DNA of 64,000 nt from Saturnia japonica (GCA_033032175.1 CM065304.1:14012001-14076000); one strand, 5' to 3'; shown: positions 44,421 through 56,500, counted from the stretch's first letter. A program made the numbers and translations. The notes: generated by a model from the letters alone, not told the origin.

Positions 44421-45410
44421 GTAGCCCGACGTGCACTTGGCCTTTTTTTAAATATGCCTACGAACAACTATTATTACACAACAATTAACATTATCGAATA
44501 AGAACTACTTAGGAGTTATATTTAGAAGTACTTATATACCTGATACAACAATTATGTTTTTTTCCCGTGCAGCCACTTGGCCTTTACTTTCTTTTAAGAA
44601 AAATGTTATTTATGTAGTATACGATAAAAATAAAAATGCATCATTTTTGTTCTTTTTGTATCTAAACGTGGCCCGACATGCACTTGGCCTGTTTTTAATA
44701 TACCTACGAACAACAATTGCTACACAAAATTAACATTATCGAATAAGAACTACTTAGGAGTTATATTTAGAAGTATATACCTGATACAATAATTATGTTA
44801 TTTTCCCATGCAGCCACTTGGCCTTTACTTTCTTTTAAGAAAAATGTTATTTATGTAGTTTACAACTAAAATAAAAATGTATCATTTTGATCTTTATGTA
44901 TCTAAACGTGGCCTGACATGTACTTGTGGCCTGTTTTGTAATATACCTACGAACAACAATTGCTACACAACAATTAACATTATCGAATAAGAACTACTTA
45001 GGAGTTATATTTAGAAGTATATACCTGATATAATAATTAAATTGTTGTTTTTTTTGTTTCCCATGCAGACACTTGGCCTTTACTTTCTTTTTAGAAAAAT
45101 GTTATTTATATAGTTTACGATTAAAATAAAAATGCATGATTTTTGGTATTTTGTTTCTAAACGTGGCCCGACATCCACTTGGCCTGTATTTTAATAAGCG
45201 TAGTAATAACTATTGCTACACAACAATTAACATTATCGAATAAAAATTACCTAGGAGCTATATTTAGAAGTATATACGTGTTATATTAGAATAATTATGT
45301 TTTTTTTTTGTATCCCATATAGACGCTTGTCCCATACTTTTTTAAAGAAAAATGTTATTTGTGTAGTCTACGATTAAAATACAAATGCATCATTTTTGTT
45401 CTTTTTGTTG
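44421..45410 (+). repeat. four tandem repeats of about 245 bp
   Basis: Units start with GTGGCCCGACATGCACTTGGCCT-like sequence at 44421, 44669, 44909 and 45163 (periods 248, 240, 254). Each contains AACATTATCGAATAAGAACTACTTAGGAG, TATATTTAGAAGTA, CCATGCAGCCACTTGGCCTTTAC and AAAAATGTTATTTATGTAG. Note that the phrase CACTTGGCCT occurs twice per unit. Non-coding. Confidence 0.8.
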
Positions 45411-46274
45411 ATGACACTTTGCGTACCTATAAGTATTTTTATTATTTATTACTATAATATTATAGTGTTTCGCATGTGTCAGTTTGCAGAATACTGCGAT
45501 GTTTCTCTTCGCTTGAGCTGAATCATGAAACCCACAACAACTCTAAGTCTTGGTTCTTAATGGTCATCCTAAGTCAAGCCCATTTTTTTAATAGAAAACT
45601 ATAAAATATAGTTAAGTGAGTACAATGTGAAAATTTTATAAGTAATATTTGATCAATGAGTATTATGTACTCAAATAAATACAAGTAAATGTGTTCAAAC
45701 ATAAAACTTCATAGTATAAAACATGGTTAGATATTAATATAAATACATCCATGTTTTTAATAAATCCTACACATATTCCTTAGATTTAAAATATTAATAA
45801 TGTTTATTATTAATACAATAAATCTAAGATTTTATCAACTGTACCTAACATTTGCAATATTTTTAGTGTGAAATAAATAACACTAAACTTTAGTCATATA
45901 ACACATCAGTGATCACTAACGTCTAGCGACAATGGAAGTCGTTATTTAACTAATTTAGCAGATAACTGTATTTGTAACATCCCCAAACACACGTAAGTTT
46001 ATCGGAGAGGTTTACCTTTGCGGGTGTGCCTGTGCAGGTCGATCGCACTTCGCACGTCCTTATATGTATGGGCACGTCGTACACACGCATAGGTTCACCG
46101 TAAGGTATGCCTAAAAAAATATATTCTCGAGTTTGCAACGGTCGCCTGCGCAGGTTTAAAAAACTACTCAGGTCTATTCTAATACACGCCCGGTCTACCT
46201 GCGCATGCACACCTGTACATGTAGACCGTAACGATTGTGGCTGGCTTTAAAGTCCAATTCCACTCTTTTATCGT
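45411..46274. other. intronic DNA without recognised features
   Basis: A minus-strand frame at 45950-46210 exists in a less AT-rich stretch (46010-46250) but has no recognised motif. Confidence 0.35.
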
Positions 46275-46628
46275 TTAATTAAACAGTGCCTTTGCGACGT
46301 GATCATTGTATATCTGGGTCCGATTTGTGATAAGATACCTCATTGGAAACAAGTTGTACGGTATTTTGCGTACGGGCTGCTCGTGAACTGGGAACTGAAA
46401 GGAGGTAGACGGGCGAGGCACTTCCATTTTTCTCGAAGAAGCGTCCGATGTTAGCCTGGTTTGGGATCGCTGGTTAATAGAAGAGTTCGATGAATGCTGT
46501 TCTTTGCACGGTTTCCTGAAGACCCACCGAGCTCGAACTCCGTCTTGACGTCGCAACTGCCTCCCCGTTATATTGGGAGAGGACTGGTCCAGCGGCTCAT
46601 CCGTGACGCTACTGAGCGCCGATGCTAC
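46275..46628 (-). CDS. candidate terminal exon of an unidentified minus-strand gene
   Basis: On the minus strand, TTTTTCTTCGTAG ending near 46629 resembles a splice acceptor. After it the frame is open for about 117 codons to a stop at 46275: SALSSVTDEPLDQSSPNITG, RQLRRQDGVRARWVFRKPCK, a Ser/Asn/Arg-rich stretch, then MEVPRPSTSFQFPVHEQP, KIPYNLFPMRYLITN and a C-terminus VAKALFN. There is no ATG that would make a sensible single-exon gene. The composition is protein-like and more GC-rich than the flanks. No domain is recognised. It may be the last exon of a gene on the opposite strand, or transposon residue. Confidence 0.3.
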   Translation of the reverse strand, partial: VASALSSVTDEPLDQSSPNITGRQLRRQDGVRARWVFRKPCKEQHSSNSSINQRSQTRLTSDASSRKMEVPRPSTSFQFPVHEQPVRKIPYNLFPMRYLITNRTQIYNDHVAKALFN

Positions 46629-47289
46629 GAAGAAAAATATATATGAGTAAATTTAAATCATCTTGTATGTAGGAATGATAATTGACGTTAACTATTATAA
46701 AATATTTGGTCAGTCAGAGATATAGTTCCTAATAAATGCAGGCATGGGATGAGTAGGCAAGCGTATGTGCAGTTAAAATGGTTTTACTATTTCACATATA
46801 CTAAACATTAAGTAAAGTTGAATATTTTCACGATTATATATTTTTGTGTTATCTCGTACTGTTGCCTTTTGTATAAACAAAATATTGGGAGAGAGAGGCG
46901 GCCGCGATTTGATACGAGCCAGCTTTCGTGCCGTTAATGCGTCGTATGATAAAGTTATAATGTCGCTAATAGATGAGTGGTATGATGATTATAAATAAGT
47001 ATATAATCATTATCAAAAGACTTGATGGCTGACTCATTTAATAGTTCTAAAATATCTAATGGAGAAATCTGAAGGATTTCGCAGAGCATCATATGATTTG
47101 ATCTCTTCGAATCAAATCTGAGGCAGTCCTGAAGCAGATGTTATAAAGTTTGAACAGATCAATGTATTATTTCTAGGGCAGGTATTATCATCAATGATTT
47201 TAAAGCGATTGAAATAGTGTTTATAATATCCATGCCTGGTTAAAATTTGTGTCATGTGGAAGGAAATCATAATCATTGTATGCAATTTT
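46629..47289. other. intronic DNA without recognised features
   Basis: No convincing upstream exon for the minus-strand ORF was found here. AT-rich. Confidence 0.35.
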
Positions 47290-47440
47290 GTAATATCCGA
47301 GTATTTTAAGGAATACCCACAATAAGCATTTTTGTCTTTAAAATAAGATTTAAAGAGGTAAGAGCTAAGCTTGAAGCAAGGTTCGCATGGGCTTTCTGTA
47401 GTCTACGTGGGCGAAGTCACAGGCACAGCTAGTAATAAAA
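47290..47440 (-). repeat. dispersed repeat family B fragment
   Basis: ACCCACAATAAGCATTTTTGTCTTTAAAATA ... TTCTGTAGTCTACGTGGGCGAAGTCACAGGCACAGCTAG, the inverse of the family B start. Confidence 0.6.
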
Positions 47441-48570
47441 TATAATCTTTGTCATCTTGAAATAACAGACGAGAGTATATATATATTTATATTACCGTAT
47501 CTCGTACTAATAGAATAGGCGAATTTCTTGAGTCTTTTAATGTGGCCATCTACGACTACGTATATTTGGTTTGGTTTTAGCTTGGCTTGGTTTTGCTCAT
47601 ACTGAAGGTATAATGTGGCGTCACATATAATAATTAATTTTATTAACACAAATGTTTTTCGTAATGTGATCTAATTAGAGATAATTATGTTCTCTGGTAC
47701 TGTCTAATTATTTTCTTTATGATGATATCTTTTCTTGTGAGTTATATAAAATTTACTTCTTTGCGTATATACAATTTTAATATAAATATGCTATAATTAC
47801 ATGTTATTATGTTTCGTTGAACGCACTAATCTCAGGAGGTACTGGTTGGAATGGAAAAATTATTTTAGTGTTGGATAGCCCATTTATCGAGGAAGGTTAT
47901 AGGCTATATACCATCATGCTACGACCAATAGGAGCGGAGCATCAATTAAAAATGTTGCAAAAACGGGGAAAATTTATTCCTTTTGAAAGTTTCCATTGCG
48001 TGCGCTGCGTAAATGGTTAAAGTTACGTAAGAATTATGTGTGACAGAATTACTTCTCTTAAAAAGTCCTAAAAAAAGTTCGCGATAGCATTTGTCTATAT
48101 TTTAAGGTTGACCTTAATATAACCTTTTTTATGGTAATTAAATTTGTTGTAAGATAATGCATTATTTGCGAAGGTGTTTTTATAAACATGGTATTAACCC
48201 TTATCGAAATAAATACGTTATTCATCACTAGTATTTCATTTTGGACAAAATTGCCCTTTACCTTATTTGATTTCAAAGAATATCTTGGGAGATATCATAG
48301 TTTTAAAATAACTCCGCTACAAAATAATAATCAAGTACCGCGCGTGCATTTTAGCGGAATGATGTGGCAGGCGGGTGGCACCTATAAATTGTATTGTAGG
48401 GGCCTACGACAATTTTTATTTGTCTCTGCCTACGTCCCACTCTCTCTCTCCCTCTCTATCTAATGTGACGCAGACGAATTTGCGCGGGTCAGGTAGTTAA
48501 TTATATTTGTTTACAGATTAACCGCAGTGTCGTGATATAAATTATAGATACCAAATACCTATATTATTCT
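47441..48570. other. intronic DNA with repeat scraps
   Basis: 47815-48020 carries a frame (GWNGKIILVLDSPFIEEGYR) that overlaps a phrase (CCTTTTGAAAGTTTCCATTGCGTGCGCTGCGTAAATGG) I recall from dispersed lepidopteran repeats, so I do not call a gene. 48040-48095 is a family B scrap. The rest, including a CT-rich run near 48435-48460, is unassigned. Confidence 0.4.
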
Positions 48571-49021
48571 ATAACTAGCTGTGCCAGTGGCTTCACTCAC
48601 TTGGACTACAGAATGCCCGCGCGAATCTTGCTCTCCCGTTATCGGCTATTTTAAAGACAAAAATGCTATGGTGGGTGTTCCTTAGAAGATAGACGTTTAT
48701 TCTACCGAACTTTTTTTTAGGTCTTTTAATGTCTACAATTATTTAGTAGGTACATTAATTTGCTATATCTCGTATAGTTTACTCAGCGTAAGTCATTTAA
48801 GCGCCCGAATTGACTCACCATGTCCAGTTTTTTCTTTATTTGTGCGGAATCCTAATTTTGTCTCTAAAATAAAAGTTACTCCCTATAATATCTGCTATCT
48901 ATCAGTGAAAGTCCCGTCAAAATCGGTTCAACCGTTTCGGAGTTTACCCGGAACAAACAGACAGACAAAAATTTTAAAAATGGTTTTTTTGTTATGGGCT
49001 GTTTTTGTTTAATGTTATATA
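48571..49021 (+). repeat. dispersed repeat family B, copy 5, left part (host of the nest)
   Basis: It starts ACTAGCTGTGCCAGTGGCTTC and runs in family order to TTTTTTTGTTATGGG. It is cut by the Tigger element at a TA and resumes at 62945 with CTTTCATATGCATTTTATTAAAAAG and the family end. Confidence 0.7.
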
Positions 49022-49197
49022 CAGTAATACCCCGCTATACGCGAGGGATACGTTCCGAAAAAAATCGCGTTAACTGAAATTCGCGTATATCGAGGTTTAT
49101 GATTAATCATAGTCAAAAAATAATACAAAAAAAAAATACAAATCATTTTAATCAATCACTTTAATTCTAAGAACACTTTATGCAATACATACTCTTA

Positions 49198-49312
49198 TTT
49201 TTTACGGAAAAAATACATCTATTGTCTTTTGGGTAGCGTTTTGTTTACGTTCTTGTAAAATACGTTCATAACAACCAACACTGTTTTTAATTGTTTGACA
49301 CACGGTCATCAT
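49198..49312 (-). pseudogene. Tigger transposase C-terminal end
   Basis: On the minus strand 49312-49198 encodes about 37 residues ending RKQNATQKTIDVFFP and a stop. It is the continuation of the transposase frame that reaches 61117 on the far side of the BEL insertion; the shared ATCAT target duplication lies at the join. This confirms that BEL inserted into the Tigger coding region. Confidence 0.75.
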
Positions 49313-49604
49313 TGTTGGGTTTTCATAAATGGCAACACGGGCTCACCCGGGTATGTGACGCGCCTAGCGCCATCTGCGAGTCGTTGAGAAGCTGTTGCGA
49401 CAACTGAACCGCTTGCGCATGCTAATATTGAAAAACACTAAAATTATTATAAAATTGTGTCGTGTGTGGGAAAAACTCATCTCTGGAGCGAATCCACGTT
49501 CCGGGACACAAGACCCGACTTGCGACAGCCCAAGGTGAGTGGAACCGTGCACATGCCATAATACTACCTTAATTTCAAATTTAAAACAGCTATCGAATCA
49601 CACA
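49313..49604 (+). repeat. BEL/Pao 5' LTR
   Basis: 292 bp. TATTATAAAATTG at about 49445 may be a TATA element. CCCAAGGTGAGTGG near 49528-49541 is a near-perfect splice donor in the same orientation as fry. Confidence 0.85.
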
Positions 49605-49987
49605 TTTTGGTCTAATTCGAGCAGGATTACCCAGTTACAATATCAATACAAATAAATATCTAATTATTTACATGTATTTATTGGTATAATTCCCGTATTA
49701 ATTATATTTTAGCGTTTTAGTCAACGTATTTGTAGGTAGGTAGTTTCAAGTATAACTTGGCGTAAAAAATAACATTTATTTCTATAAGTACACAAGTTAC
49801 AACTCTGAAACTAGTTTAGATCATATTTTTATTCATAATAACTCCTAATCCAACGTAAAACTAAATTCTTAACATCATATTTAGGTTCGTCATTTTCAAA
49901 ATTAATTTACGTAAAATCGTCGGACAGCAGCCGACCGCCATTGCTATTTTTATTTTGTGGTGTAATTAACTATTTGTTTTATTTAAA
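49605..49987 (+). other. BEL/Pao leader with primer-binding site
   Basis: 49605-49625 reads TTTTGGTCTAATTCGAGCAGG. The TGG and following bases would pair with a tRNA 3' end; the tRNA was not identified. The rest of the leader is AT-rich and non-coding up to the gag ATG at 49988. Confidence 0.6.
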
Positions 49988-51949
49988 ATGCCTCCGAAAC
50001 CTGATGTCAGATCCAATGAGGAGTTTGATAAGTTGGTACAACCACATATTATAAGGAAAGAAATGTGTTTTATGAGATTACAAACTTTATATGATATTTC
50101 CAAAAATGTTTGTTACAAACCTGAGTTGCTAGGCGAATTTAATGCTCGTTTTCATGATTTGCCCGAATGGCGGGAAAAGTTCTCACAAAGCATTGGTGAC
50201 GTCATACTGATTAAAAAGAAATTCTCTCCCGATTATGTACCATCATATAAAGAACTCAAAAGTTTTGACGAAATGTATTATTTTATTTGCGGCGTTTCGA
50301 GTAGTTTGACCTTTGGACAACATAGTGTAACTGAGAAAGCAGAGGGCAGCTGTGTAAAACCTAGGTTACCTAAATTAGAATTGTTTCCTTTTGACAGTAA
50401 GCTTGAAAACTGGCCAACCTTTCGTGATACATTTTCTACCTTAATACACCACAACAAAGATTTAGCGAACATTGAGAAGTTTTATTATTTACTCTCAGCT
50501 GTTAGCGGGCCTGCTTTGACTATTGTAAAGTCAATGCCAGTAACATCTGATAACTATCAAATCGTTTGGAGTGCGTTAGTGAAACGATATGATAACAAAC
50601 GCGCATTAGCTACAGCATATCTAGATAAAATATTTGCCTTCAAACCGTTAGTGAATGAATCTGCATCTGGGCTTAATGAATTCTTACAGACATATCAGGA
50701 AAACATTAGAGCACTTCAGATTCTGGAAATCGAAGATTTAACGGGTTTTATTTTGTTCTATGTTGCTTTGCGTAACCTTGACCTCGCAACTAAACGTGAA
50801 TTAGAAAAAGAACTAGGAGATACCAAACTACCCACTTACGATGATTTAATTACTTTTATTGAAAAATATATACGCGTGCTCGAGAGGTCTGAGTGTACTA
50901 CTAATTCCACTAGTACAAATAGTGTAACGTACACTCGGGGCCAAATAAAAGGTACTCAGACGGCGACTCCAAAATTTAAAAACACACCGCGACCGACTTT
51001 GTCGTCAGCTGTTATCAATGCAAACCAACATGTAAACTCAAAGAAATCCATGGAGTGTTTGTATTGCAAAAAGATGCATTCTATTTATCGATGCACCGAC
51101 TACATCGACCTGACTCCGGCACAGCGTCTCGATAAAATTAAACAATTGAAACTCTGTGAAAATTGTTTACGCGAACATCCTATCGATGACTGCCCGTCAA
51201 AGGTACGTTGTACGGTCTGCAAAAACAAGCATCACCACACACTGCACATAGATTCTTATGCAAATTCGAGTTCTAGTGCAGTCTCACTTACGTGCGCAGC
51301 TAATCTGACAGTCTTGCTCGGCACTGCAATTATTCACGTCGCAGATTGTTGGGTTCACTACCACACCGTACGTGCATTAATTGATAGTGGAGCTATGACA
51401 AGCTACATAACTCAAAACTGTGCAAAACGATTAGGCCTGCCGCGACGTAAATGTAACTTTGAACCGATTGGTCTAGGAGGCAATCCAGTTCGTGAGTTCG
51501 GTCTTACCTCCTGCAAGGTGAAACCACGACACTGCGATGGACCTATCCTATCTACGGATGCGGCTATCATATCTAATATAGCAAGTAATCTACCTACAAT
51601 GCCTCTTTCCAATAAAGTTATTCTTGAGTTTCAACATTTGATGTTAGCTGACCCGACTTACTATAAGCCCGCTCCCGTTGATATGTTGCTTGCAGGTGAT
51701 CTGTTTCCGTACATCTATAATGGACAAAAGATACTTCCGCGCGAACATGGATTACCTGTGGCGATGAGTTCGGTCTTTGGGTACGTCATACTGGGTCAGA
51801 CTGCTCATGATGATCATCCTACTAGTAGTACCACTTTAACTGCGGCTAATATTGTTGGGGATAGCACTTTCTGCGCATTAACCACAAACCTCGGTCAGGT
51901 GATGAATGCCTTTTGGGAAATTGAAAATATACCAACTCAGGTACCGCTT
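49988..51949 (+). pseudogene. BEL/Pao Gag and protease (open, cut by LINE insertion)
   Basis: ATG at 49988 (AAAATGCCTCC). The Gag core has LPKLELFPFDSKLENWPTFR (the usual PxFxGDxxxWxxF-type segment), then LSAVSGPALTIVKSMPVTSD and WSALVKRYDNKRALATAYLD. Zinc-finger clusters are CLYCKKMHSIYRC and CENCLREHPIDDC...CTVCKNKHHHTLH near 51056-51250. The aspartic protease begins RALIDSGAMTSYI at about 51373. No stop or frameshift for over 650 codons. At 51950 the LINE begins; the last ten codons of the open frame (to 51979) belong to the LINE. Confidence 0.85.
51939..51949 (+). repeat. LINE target-site duplication, left copy
   Basis: AGGTACCGCTT, repeated at 57316-57326 after the poly(A) tail (first A shared with the tail). 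Confidence 0.85.
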
Positions 51950-51951
51950 GG

Positions 51952-51984
51952 CATTACAGTGGTGGATCTCACTCGGTGAAGTTG
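51952..51984 (+). promoter_or_regulatory. candidate internal Inr/DPE promoter of the LINE
   Basis: The element starts GGCATTACAG. If the A of CATT (51953) is +1, then +28 to +32 (51980-51984) is AGTTG, which fits the downstream promoter element consensus RGWYV at the exact spacing used by TATA-less insect LINE promoters. The Inr (GCATTA) is only a partial match to TCAKTY. Inference from consensus only. Confidence 0.4.
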
Positions 51985-52127
51985 TGCGCTGCGTTATTGT
52001 GTTTTGTATCGGAAGAATTACTTTTACATATTTAAAACCGGTTTCGTTATCAGTTACATCTTGCCACGACTTTGTGCAGCGACGGACTAAGTCGTTTATT
52101 GTTAAACAATAATGAAGCTTATATGCT

Positions 52128-53534
52128 ATGGCAGAAGTTACAATTTCAAATGAAGAGGTTAATATATTAATGAACAGTGAAGGACCATCAAACCAAGATT
52201 TAGACGAACTAATCGATGCAGAAGGTCACTTAAATGTAGATACTACCCATGCGAATAAAAGAAAACGAATCATGAGTGATGAAGATGAAAACTGGACTGT
52301 AGTTACTAGAACGGTAAAAAAAGTAAGTCATGATGAAAATTATTTTGAAATTACTATTAGTTCCAACGAAAAGTTGCCAAAACAATTTGCGTTAGCGAAG
52401 ATATTCAAAAATGCCAACATTATAAATATATATAGGGTTAAATATATAAACGCATACAAAATATCTATACTATTTGAAAAGGAGATTGATTCAAATAATT
52501 TATTTAATTGCAAACCCTTGTTAGACCTTGGCTGGAGAATTCAAAAAACTTCTGAGGTGAACCTATCTTTCGGTGTAATCAGGAACATTGATATAGAGTT
52601 GACAGAAGAGGAAATAAAAGAACATATCTCAAGCACAATCAAAATTGTACATTTAAATCGCCTTAAACGAAGAGAATCTGAAGGAACTGGGTGGGTAGAG
52701 AGTGAAACAATTAAATTATGTTTTCAAGGCTCATCTCTTCCGCCTTTTATTTATATATATGACATGCGAGTAAAAGTGGACCCATATATATTTCCCGTTA
52801 CACAATGTATTCGTTGCTGGAAATTTGGACACATGGTCAAAGTTTGTCCCGCTAAGAAAATTATTTGCCCAAAGTGTGGAAACAATCATCCATCTTGCGA
52901 TAATCATCAGCTTAAGTGCGTGAATTGTTTAGGTAATCATTCGTCTATATCTAAAGAATGTCCAGTCTATTTGAAAGAAAAGAAAATACGTATAATAATG
53001 GCAGAATTTAACTGTACTTTTAAAAAAGCTTCTACAATGTATGTACCTCCCGAATCTTATACTCAAGATACGGACTTTGAAAATCGTGTAACGAATGATC
53101 TACCAGAACCTACAAGCTCGGCTATGAATGTTCCCGAGTCTAACGCTACAACCAAAACTACTTATGCTAATATTACCAAAAGAAAAAAACAAGAAAAACC
53201 TGGGATCCCTTCAAACCCACAAAAATCAACCAAGGGAAACAAACAGAAACATAAATCCCAGGTAGAAGATTATTATGAATTTTGGAACGAGAGTTTGGAG
53301 ATGGAACAAAATGATGAAGCCGAAGAGGAGAGTAAAACAGAGAGGAATAGAAGAAGTTCAGAACATTCATTCAGTAACTTGTTACTTAAATTGAAGATCA
53401 TTATCTTAGATAAACAGAATTCCGTAATGGAAAAAATTAAAGAAGTTATGTCAATTAGTATCGAATGGGTAACGAAATGGATTATTGACAATATATGTGA
53501 AGGGTCTTTATTTAAATATTTTTATAATGGATAA
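52128..53534 (+). CDS. LINE ORF1, Gag-like nucleic-acid-binding protein (468 residues)
   Basis: ATG at 52128, the first in the long frame after a 178-bp 5' UTR. The N-terminal third is acidic and Asn-rich, followed by a region (FALAKIFKNANIINIYRVKY) resembling the RRM-like part of insect LINE ORF1 proteins. Three zinc knuckles follow at roughly residues 225-290: CIRCWKFGHMVKVC, CPKCGNNHPSC and CVNCLGNHSSISKEC. The C-terminal part is Lys/Glu-rich (EMEQNDEAEEESKTERNRRS). ORF1 proteins bind element RNA and form the transposition particle. Its stop codon overlaps the ORF2 start. Confidence 0.85.
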   Translation: MAEVTISNEEVNILMNSEGPSNQDLDELIDAEGHLNVDTTHANKRKRIMSDEDENWTVVTRTVKKVSHDENYFEITISSNEKLPKQFALAKIFKNANIINIYRVKYINAYKISILFEKEIDSNNLFNCKPLLDLGWRIQKTSEVNLSFGVIRNIDIELTEEEIKEHISSTIKIVHLNRLKRRESEGTGWVESETIKLCFQGSSLPPFIYIYDMRVKVDPYIFPVTQCIRCWKFGHMVKVCPAKKIICPKCGNNHPSCDNHQLKCVNCLGNHSSISKECPVYLKEKKIRIIMAEFNCTFKKASTMYVPPESYTQDTDFENRVTNDLPEPTSSAMNVPESNATTKTTYANITKRKKQEKPGIPSNPQKSTKGNKQKHKSQVEDYYEFWNESLEMEQNDEAEEESKTERNRRSSEHSFSNLLLKLKIIILDKQNSVMEKIKEVMSISIEWVTKWIIDNICEGSLFKYFYNG

Positions 53535-56500
53535 AGTCATTACCATTAACTTATTGCAGTGGAACGCCCAGAGCATTAAACCAAAAACAGATTCCTTTTT
53601 ACAACTACTTGTTCAAGAAAAAATTCACATCGCTGCTGTTAGCGAAACTTGGTTAATCCCCGAAAGTACGTTTAAGTTAAGTAACTATAATGTATTTCGA
53701 GTCGATAGACGCGATTCATATGGAGGCGTAGCTATTATAACACATAAATCAATCCAGGCTCGACTAGTACATATTCAAAACATAAACCCTGGAATAGAAA
53801 TTGTTGGTGTCAAAGTGTCTAACTGTAATTATTTAGAACTTATTATTTCAATATATTGCCCACCTGTGGTACAAAGTACACAAAGAGACTGGGACTATAT
53901 TTTCTCTTTAGCTTCAAGGAAGTCGTTGATTTTAGGTGATCTAAATGGACATCATCCATGTTGGTCCAATAGGATGAATCTGAGAGGTAACATTATCTTT
54001 GATTCCACTATCGATAACGATTTGGTGTCTTTAAATGATGGCAATCCTACTCGAGTAAAGCTAGTCAATGGAGCGCTACAAGAATCATCTCCAGATATAT
54101 CACTCGCATCTACTGACATAGCATGTAAATTTGCATGGACTGTAACAAACGAAACCCTAGGCAGTGACCACTTAATTATTAAATTATCAACCTCTATTGA
54201 TCGTTTACCGAATATTAAAAATAGAAGAAATTTTAAAAAGGCTGATTGGATTTCCTACAATCAGTATATTGAAACACTGTGCCCTAATTTGAATATGTTT
54301 AAAGATATACAAGAAATATACAATTCATTTATAAATATTATTAACAGCGCAGCAGACATGTATATACCTTTTTACAAAAGTAACAATAACCCAAGTAGCA
54401 AATTTATACCGAAACCTTATTGGAATCAATTTTTGTCTAAAGCTGTGGCACAGCGAAGGTTAGCTTTAACTACATTTAAGAGAAATCCTACCCCGAGAAA
54501 CTTTGACCTTTTGAAAGAAAAAATCAGGATCCGTCAAAAATTAATTAGAAATGCTAAAAACAAAGCATGGTACCAATTCTGTTCATCCGTAGATCAAATG
54601 ACATCATCTACTGAGATGTGGCGTCAAATGAAATGGCTAAAGGGTGGAAAAATAGCACGAGCTCAAATTGATCCCTTAATAATTAAAAATCTTTTACAGG
54701 ACTTAACACCTGATTACGTAAACCCTAATGAACCTCTTTTTGACTCACATAACACCATATTAGAATCAAAAATTTCTATACAGGAACTTGAAAAATCTAT
54801 AAAATCCAAAGACACAGCTCCAGGTACTGACAACATTTCATATTCCATGGTTAAAAACTTACCTGATAATGCAAAACATGTTCTTTTAGGCATATACAAT
54901 AATATTTTGCAAAAAAGATATGTACCAAATCAGTGGCGATTTATTCATATTATCCCTATTCCTAAACCAGGGCGTATACATGTTAATTCTTCTTCAATAC
55001 ACCCAATAGCGCTTATATCCTGCTTATGCAAAATTTTTCATACTATACTTAATAAACGGATTGAATGGTTTTTAGAAAGAAACAACTTTTTCGATGAAAA
55101 TATGACGGGTTTTAGGAAAGGTCGGTCATGCCTTAATAATCTCAGTACATTGGTAACCCGAATACAAAACGGCTTTTCAAAAGATTTGGTAACTCTTGGC
55201 TGCTTTATAGATATTGATAATGCATACAATAACATAGATATTCAGGTGCTGCTAAATAATTTAAATGATATAAGCTTGGGGTCTAGGATTTGCAAATATC
55301 TGTGGTCTTTTCTTAAAGAAAGAACACTTACAATAGAATCAGAGGGACATATTCTTATGAGAAGTGCAAGTCGAGGTCTTGCCCAAGGAGACCCTTTATC
55401 TCCTTTGCTTTTTAATATAGCTACCGCGAACATATGCAAACAGATATCAAATATTTTTATATCTCAATATGCTGATGACTTTGTTTTATACAAAGTCTGT
55501 AAAAATATTTCCGAAGCAAGCACTCATTTACAAGTAGCTCTTAATGAAACTCAATCTATGTTAAGTGACCTCGGTTTGGAAATTTCACCAACAAAAAGTA
55601 ATGTCTGTCTCTTTAAAAAGGGTGTAAATAGAAACAACATAGACATCAAAATTAAAGGTATTCCAATTCAAATAACTGACGCAGTAAAATATTTGGGGAT
55701 GTGGTTGGATCGATCTCTAAAATGGAGTAAACATATTAATGGACTTTCAGAATCTACCTCGAAATTTCTTAATGTTTTTAAAGTTTTAGCTGGTTCTAAT
55801 TGGGGCGTCCACCCAAAACATTTAATAAGATTATATATCAACATCATTCGGAGTCGAATTGATTTTGGTAGCTTTCTTTATGATAATAGTGCTCAGTCTA
55901 ATCTATATAAACTTGATAAAATTCAAAATCAGGCTATGAGAATTATTGGGAGTTTTGTTAAAAGTACTCCTATCCACATAATGGAAAGTGAACTGAGCAT
56001 ATATCCATTACACCTTAGGAGAAAGTATTTAGCTGGAAAATTTTTACTTAAATCTAAATCATTTGTGAAAAACAACCTCGTTAAGCTAATAGATGAATTA
56101 TCCACTTCTCTTCAAACATGTTATTGGCGTAATAAAAAGAAACCATTATTGGCCTGTGCGTATATTAGCTTTAAAAGTATATCAATACACTCTAGCATAA
56201 ATCTTGAAATGTTTTCCTTACATACGTGGGTTGACAGCATAGACCTAACAATTAGGCTAAATATAGATGGTATCACGAAACCAAAACGTCAATATAATTC
56301 CCTCCAAATAAAAACTATTTGTGACCAATATATTAATTGCCAATATCAAAAGTTTACAAAAATATACACAGACGGATCTAAAGATGGGAATTATATAGGT
56401 GCCGCATTTTTTGAGTCAAATTACGAAACTTCTATGAAATTCAAAATTAATGAAAATGTTTCAATTATGCATGCTGAGTTATTAGCTATTTCGGAAGCTC

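Noticed and set aside
44421..45410. CRISPR-like array
   Set aside because: Units are 245-bp contiguous tandem repeats without spacers, in a eukaryotic intron.
47817..48020. 67-codon ORF
   Set aside because: It overlaps a phrase I recall from dispersed lepidopteran repeats; no sign of a real gene.
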